Of a DNA stretch of 10,129 bases, positions 6,602 to 10,129 are shown piece after piece; the stretch's first letter is position 1, and each line of letters starts with the position of its first letter. The notes under the pieces were generated by a model. That model saw nothing but the letters and a program-made list of their open reading frames with translations. It was not told the origin of the DNA and searched no databases. The translations under genes and the position numbers were made by a program. Location of the stretch: positions 1-10,129 of the forward strand of contig CALMLJ010000340.1 in the NCBI GenBank assembly GCA_937868025.1, in the 5' to 3' direction. Source of the stretch: an uncultured Acidimicrobiaceae bacterium (GTDB lineage Bacteria > Actinomycetota > Acidimicrobiia > Acidimicrobiales > Microtrichaceae).

Positions 6602-7309
6602 TCAGTGGGTACGCGGGTGCCCGCCGGGAGCGACGAGGCCGGTCTGGAACGCGATGACAACGAGCTGGGCGCGATCGCGGGCGCCGAGCTTCATGAGCAT
6701 CCGCCCGACATGGGTGCGCGCCGTCGCCACCGAGATGAACAGCGACTCGGCGATCTCAGCGTTGGACAACCCCGCCGCGACCAGCTGCAGGACCTCGCGC
6801 TCACGGGTCGTGAGCACCGCGAGCGACTCGTCGATCGGTCCCGGCGCGACCTCGGTCGATGACGCGCTCGCCTCGGAGAATCGGGCGATCATCGCCTTCG
6901 TGACGGCGGGATCGATCAGTGCCTCACCGTTGGCCACCAGCCGGATGGCCTGGATGATGAGGTCGGGCTCGGTGTCCTTCAGGAGGAAGCCCGACGCTCC
7001 GCCGTGGAGCGCGCGGTCCACGTACTCGTCGAGCTCGAACGTGGTGAGGACGATCACCCCGGTCGCAGCGAGCTCGGGGTCGGTGGCGATCAACTCGGTC
7101 GCTTCCAGCCCGTCCATCTCGGGCATGTGGACGTCGATCAGCATCACGTCGGGGTGGTGACGGCGCACCAACTCGATGGCCTCGAGGCCGTTCGCTGCCT
7201 CGCCGACCACCACGAGGTCCGGCTCGTTCTCGACCAACAGCCGGATGCCGCGACGGATCAACGCCTGGTCGTCGGCCACGCCGACGGTGATCGGTTCGGT
7301 GCGCGTCAC
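6602..7309 (-). CDS. NarL/LuxR-type response regulator
   Basis: This 235-residue cytoplasmic transcription factor has a receiver domain at about 6-125. It shows the acidic pair Asp13-Asp14, phospho-acceptor Asp59 in LIDVHMPEMDG, switch Thr89/Thr90 in VLTTF, and Lys111 in FLLKD. A linker leads to a GerE/LuxR helix-turn-helix domain at about 172-230, with LTTREREVL and LSNAEIAESLFISVATARTHV as recognition region. The GTG start at 7309 overlaps the kinase stop in a GTGA, with GGTGGAG just upstream; this coupled arrangement decides the start over an in-frame ATG at 7339 inside the kinase gene. It is the phosphorylation partner of the kinase encoded upstream. Possible targets are its own operon and the ABC exporter operon downstream, but this is inference. 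Confidence 0.94.
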   Translation of the reverse strand: MTRTEPITVGVADDQALIRRGIRLLVENEPDLVVVGEAANGLEAIELVRRHHPDVMLIDVHMPEMDGLEATELIATDPELAATGVIVLTTFELDEYVDRALHGGASGFLLKDTEPDLIIQAIRLVANGEALIDPAVTKAMIARFSEASASSTEVAPGPIDESLAVLTTREREVLQLVAAGLSNAEIAESLFISVATARTHVGRMLMKLGARDRAQLVVIAFQTGLVAPGGHPRTH

Positions 7310-8478
7310 GGCTCCACCGCCACACGGACGGGCACCCACACCACAACGCTGAGCCCCGACCGCCCCGTCTGGCCGGGGCCGCTCCCCACGATCGAGAGCC
7401 GACCGCCCAGCTCCTCGGCCCGCCGCCGTATGCCCTGGATGCCGCGGCCCTCCTGCAGATCGGCCGCGCCGTTCCCCTCGTCGGACACGGTCATGAGCAC
7501 GCCCCCGTGGGACTGCTGGACGGCGATCGACGCGTGGAGCGAGCCCGAATGCCGCATCACGTTGGTCAACGACTCCTGCGCGATGCGGTGGAGCGCCGTC
7601 GCCACGGCCGGGTCGAGCGAGGCCGGGTCGACCTCGATCCGGTCGTCCACGACGAGGCCCACGCGACGGAGCCGTTCGATCAGGTGGGCGAGGTCGGCAC
7701 CGTCGTCGCCGAGGAATGCCTGAGCCGGGTCGTTGAGCGCGTCGAGCGCCCGTCGGACGTCGGACAGTGCAGTCGCGCTGACGGCGCGAATCTCGTCCAG
7801 CACCTCCTTCGCCGCGGCTGGGTCGGTTTCGACCCGCCGTGAACCGGCGCCGGCGAGGATCGTGATGCTGGCCAGCGAGTGTCCGATGACGTCGTGGAGG
7901 TCCCGCGCCGTCTGGAGCCGCGCCTCGGCGAGCTGCCGGCGGGCCTCGGCGTGTTGGCGCCGATCCTCCTCCTCGTCACGTTCCGCGAGATCGAGCTCGT
8001 GGCGTCGTCGCGCTGCTCCGGCGAGGCCCAGCGCCGCGGCAATCGGGGGCCATGCGAGCAGCCAGACCCACACTTGCGCCGCCGGGGCGTCGGTGGTCAC
8101 CACCGCGACCGCCAGGAACACGGCGAAGGCTCCGGCGAGTTGCCAGACCCGAGCGCGGGTCAGGTGGTATCCGGCAAAGAACATGCCGACGAGCGGCACC
8201 AGGAGGACCGGGCCACCGGTGTAGCTGCAGCCGAGGTACAACGCGACGCCGGCACTGCCGATCAACACCGACACCGACGGCATCGAGCGACGGAGGGCCA
8301 GCCCGAGGCAGGCCACGGCGATGATCACGGCCTGCGCCAGATCCGCTGGGCGGGCGCCGGGAAACGTGAGGGGCTGCTTGCGGCCGACGACGATGCAGAA
8401 CGCTGCGAGCGCGACCGCACCCCCGAGGTCGGTGGGGTGGATCCAGCCGGGAGCGGAGCGGGCTGCCGGTGCGGCCAT
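7306..8478 (-). CDS. NarL-family (HisKA_3) membrane sensor histidine kinase
   Basis: This protein has 390 residues from ATG 8478. Five or six hydrophobic helices fill about residues 18-153, with no large extracellular loop, so any signal is probably sensed in or at the membrane. A charged coiled-coil-like stretch (about 158-190, rich in E, R, A and Q) leads to the dimerisation box ARDLHDVIGHSLASI, with phospho-acceptor His195. The ATP-binding domain shows N-box Asn306 in QESLTNVMRHS, DEGNG at about 333-337 and GRGIQGIRRRAEELGG at about 344-359. GTG 8487 and ATG 8484 are also in frame; I prefer 8478 because AAGG then sits nine bases upstream. It is translationally coupled to the response regulator. 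The layout resembles DesK/LiaS-like kinases, which often control neighbouring ABC exporters, but the stimulus is unknown. Confidence 0.94.
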   Translation of the reverse strand: MAAPAARSAPGWIHPTDLGGAVALAAFCIVVGRKQPLTFPGARPADLAQAVIIAVACLGLALRRSMPSVSVLIGSAGVALYLGCSYTGGPVLLVPLVGMFFAGYHLTRARVWQLAGAFAVFLAVAVVTTDAPAAQVWVWLLAWPPIAAALGLAGAARRRHELDLAERDEEEDRRQHAEARRQLAEARLQTARDLHDVIGHSLASITILAGAGSRRVETDPAAAKEVLDEIRAVSATALSDVRRALDALNDPAQAFLGDDGADLAHLIERLRRVGLVVDDRIEVDPASLDPAVATALHRIAQESLTNVMRHSGSLHASIAVQQSHGGVLMTVSDEGNGAADLQEGRGIQGIRRRAEELGGRLSIVGSGPGQTGRSGLSVVVWVPVRVAVEP

Positions 8479-8514
8479 GGCCATCACCCTTGCACAGCGG
8501 GGACCCCGCGACCG

Positions 8515-9432
8515 TCAGACGGGACGGAACGAATCGAGCATCCGGTTGGCAATCGCGGGGTCGGGCTCTCCCAGGTCGGCGATGACCATGGCGACGAGCG
8601 GCCGGCGATCGACCGAACGCAACACGAACAGGGCCGAACCGCTGTCGAGCCGGAGCCTCGCCGTCACGACGTTGCCGCGGTCCGTCGGCAGGACGGTCGG
8701 CTCGATGCCCGTGGCACCACGGCTGAGCGCGATGCCCTTCATGATCTCGACGAGCAGCGCGGTCTCGTCGGTGCCCGGAGCGACCTGGCCGGCGCTCCAC
8801 CCGAACCCGACGCGCCCGAAATCGGTCTTGCCGTAGGAGATCTGGATCGTCGGATTCGAGGGCAGCGGGCCCGGCGCCGACGGAACGACCGCAAGGTCGA
8901 CGAGCCAGCTGCCGTCGGGCGTCCGATAGGTCACCCACCCGTCGCCGGTCGCTCGGGTCTGACCAGCAGCCGGGATCGCCGGCCGGGCCACCGGCGTCAA
9001 CGTCGTCGCCGGACCGTTGGCGCGAACCTCGCCGCTGCTGTCGCTACCGAGGGTGAACCACCCCACCGCCCCAACGAGCAGCACCCCGACGACGATCGCC
9101 ACCACCACAACCGCCGGCGACGTCTGCGGATCGGTCGCGGTCCGGAGACCGGGTTGCGCCGCGCGATCCCAGGCGGGCGCGATCGGGTCGAACGGCCCTG
9201 GCACGGGAGCACCCGGGGTCGGGAACGGCGCTGCGTAGGGCGGCGCGCCGTGCGTCTGGTACGACGGACCAGCAGGCGGACCAGCGGGTGCCCCGTACGA
9301 CGGACCGGCGAGAGGCGCGTAGGTCGGCGCGGCGGCGTACTGGGGCGTGGCGGGGATCATGGCCACACGACAGGTGGGGCATTCGACAGTGAGGTCGTTA
9401 CCGGGACGGTGACAGACGGGGCAAGTGAGCAA
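8515..9432 (-). CDS. Zinc-ribbon membrane protein with Pro/Ala/Gly/Tyr-rich linker and extracellular domain
   Basis: This 305-residue protein starts with a zinc ribbon at its extreme N-terminus: two CxxC knuckles (Cys4/Cys7 and Cys18/Cys21). A low-complexity region rich in Pro, Ala, Gly and Tyr (about 28-105) follows. A single strong transmembrane helix (about 106-128) leads to a C-terminal domain of about 140 residues without cysteines. The expected topology is ribbon inside, domain outside. I chose the TTG at 9432 because GAGGAG sits eight bases before it and the ribbon then begins at residue 4. An ATG at 9519 would add 29 residues without family features. The gene ends 36 bp before the kinase start, with a short hairpin-forming GCGGGG/CCCCGC pair between them (8497-8509). 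It may provide a surface sensor or accessory to the kinase, but I cannot assign a function. Confidence 0.82.
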   Translation of the reverse strand: MLTCPVCHRPGNDLTVECPTCRVAMIPATPQYAAAPTYAPLAGPSYGAPAGPPAGPSYQTHGAPPYAAPFPTPGAPVPGPFDPIAPAWDRAAQPGLRTATDPQTSPAVVVVAIVVGVLLVGAVGWFTLGSDSSGEVRANGPATTLTPVARPAIPAAGQTRATGDGWVTYRTPDGSWLVDLAVVPSAPGPLPSNPTIQISYGKTDFGRVGFGWSAGQVAPGTDETALLVEIMKGIALSRGATGIEPTVLPTDRGNVVTARLRLDSGSALFVLRSVDRRPLVAMVIADLGEPDPAIANRMLDSFRPV

Positions 9433-9440
9433 CGGCGGAA

Positions 9441-9446
9441 CTCCTC
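9441..9446 (-). promoter_or_regulatory. Ribosome-binding site that selects a TTG start
   Basis: The minus strand reads GAGGAG here, followed by eight bases and then TTG at 9432-9430. It is the best ribosome-binding match in the 87-bp gap after the mannosidase gene, and it supports a TTG start for the zinc-ribbon protein. Confidence 0.6.
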
Positions 9447-9519
9447 GTGCGCGGCCCCGATGATCGTGGGGGACGACTCCAATGGGAATCGACACGCCGA
9501 CGAGAGGAATTGAGAACAT

Positions 9520-10129
9520 TCAGCGCGGTGTCACCCGCAGCGTGAGGATCTGGAACGGGCGCACCACGATCTCCACCGCCGGTCCGCTCCTCACCAGCGC
9601 GGAGGCCGCGCGCCCCGGCCGCTCCCTGGCGTCGACCACCGCGACGTCCGCGACGTCGAAGCCGAACCCGAGTTGGGCGCGCGCTCGTCCACCCCAGGCC
9701 TCGTAGCACCTGACGATGAGGTCACCTCCGCCGTCGTCGGCCGCCTTCACGGTCTCCACGACCACACCGGGATGGTCACTCGTCACAACGCTCGCACCGT
9801 CGCCGACCAGTCGTCCGGACCGCTCGTCGGCCCGGAGCGGTTCGACCACGCGCACCGGACAGTTGAGCCGGTACCCCGCTGCGACGACGCCCGCCTCCGA
9901 CAGGCTCCCGGCGTGCGGGAGCAGTGAGTAGGTGAAGCGGTGTCGGCCCTGGTCCTGTTCGGGATCGGGGTAGCGGGCCCCGCGCAGCAGTGTCAGCCGC
10001 AAGGTGGTGGTCGGCACCTCGCCGTCGGGGCCCTCCGAGCGAGTGCGCGTGATGTCGTGGCCGTACTTGCAGTCGTTGAGGAGGGCGATGCCGTAGCCCG
10101 GCTCGGCGACGTCGATCCAGCGGTGGGCG
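9520..10129 (-). CDS. Alpha-mannosidase, glycoside hydrolase family 38 (C-terminal part only)
   Basis: The frame is open to the right edge and gives the last 202 residues. The stretch begins AHRWIDVAEPGYGIALLNDC and continues KYGHDITRTRSEG, then LRLTLLRGARYPDPEQDQG and HRFTYSLLPHAG. This run of motifs is the characteristic C-terminal beta-sandwich region of bacterial GH38 alpha-mannosidases. The remaining residues form the terminal beta domain, ending in VEIVVRPFQILTLRVTPR. The catalytic N-terminal domain with its zinc site lies outside the window, so activity cannot be judged. Such enzymes release alpha-linked mannose from glycans, usually in the cytoplasm. An internal GTG at 10017 lies in mid-domain and is not a start. 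The stop lies 87 bp before the zinc-ribbon gene; the two may or may not share a transcript. Confidence 0.9.
   Translation of the reverse strand, partial: AHRWIDVAEPGYGIALLNDCKYGHDITRTRSEGPDGEVPTTTLRLTLLRGARYPDPEQDQGRHRFTYSLLPHAGSLSEAGVVAAGYRLNCPVRVVEPLRADERSGRLVGDGASVVTSDHPGVVVETVKAADDGGGDLIVRCYEAWGGRARAQLGFGFDVADVAVVDARERPGRAASALVRSGPAVEIVVRPFQILTLRVTPR

Noticed and set aside
9455..9472. Hairpin CCCCGA/TCG-T-GGGG in the gap before the zinc-ribbon gene
   Set aside because: The stem is short and interrupted by a bulge, and no T run follows on the minus strand, so I do not call it a terminator or attenuator.
7879..9513. 544-codon open frame on the plus strand opposite the kinase and zinc-ribbon genes
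   Set aside because: It spans two well-supported minus-strand genes and their gap, and its product is low-complexity Arg/Gly/Asp/Pro sequence with no motif.

Overview
The window is about 10.1 kb of high-GC DNA with dense, tightly packed genes, GTG and TTG starts, and families typical of Actinomycetota: an FtsX/MacB-type lipid or drug ABC exporter, a NarL-type two-component pair, a proline/alanine-rich zinc-ribbon membrane protein, and a RibD_C-type reductase. My impression is an actinomycete, perhaps of the class Acidimicrobiia. That placement is a judgement from protein style, not a computed result. I see no rRNA, tRNA, CRISPR array, insertion sequence or phage gene.

Layout, left to right. 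Positions 1-667 (minus) hold the 5' part of a single-pass membrane protein with a Ser/Thr/Pro linker, cut by the window edge. Just upstream of it on the same strand is a glutaredoxin-type ArsC protein (680-1036). A 118-bp divergent gap separates arsC from a plus-strand AAA+ ATPase with an N-terminal winged-helix domain (1155-2549). This gap can fold into a hairpin that covers the ATPase ribosome-binding site. The ATPase runs tail-to-tail into, and overlaps by 49 bp, a two-gene ABC exporter operon on the minus strand: ATP-binding protein 5059-5820, then permease 2501-5056. Upstream of that operon lies a 199-bp gap with a perfect 24-bp palindrome at 5883-5906, the best operator candidate here.

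To the right, five minus-strand genes run in one direction: the C-terminal end of a GH38 alpha-mannosidase (9520 to the window end), a zinc-ribbon membrane protein (8515-9432, TTG start), a histidine kinase (7306-8478), its response regulator (6602-7309, 4-bp GTGA overlap) and a DHFR/RibD_C-type reductase (6020-6586). The last three are close enough to be one transcript.

How they may work together: the kinase/regulator pair is the obvious candidate controller of the ABC exporter just downstream, with the palindrome as a possible binding site. A TetR-type repressor outside the window is the main alternative. I did not find a clearly novel multi-gene system. The points most worth a second look are the palindrome, the hairpin over the ATPase ribosome-binding site, and the ATPase itself.
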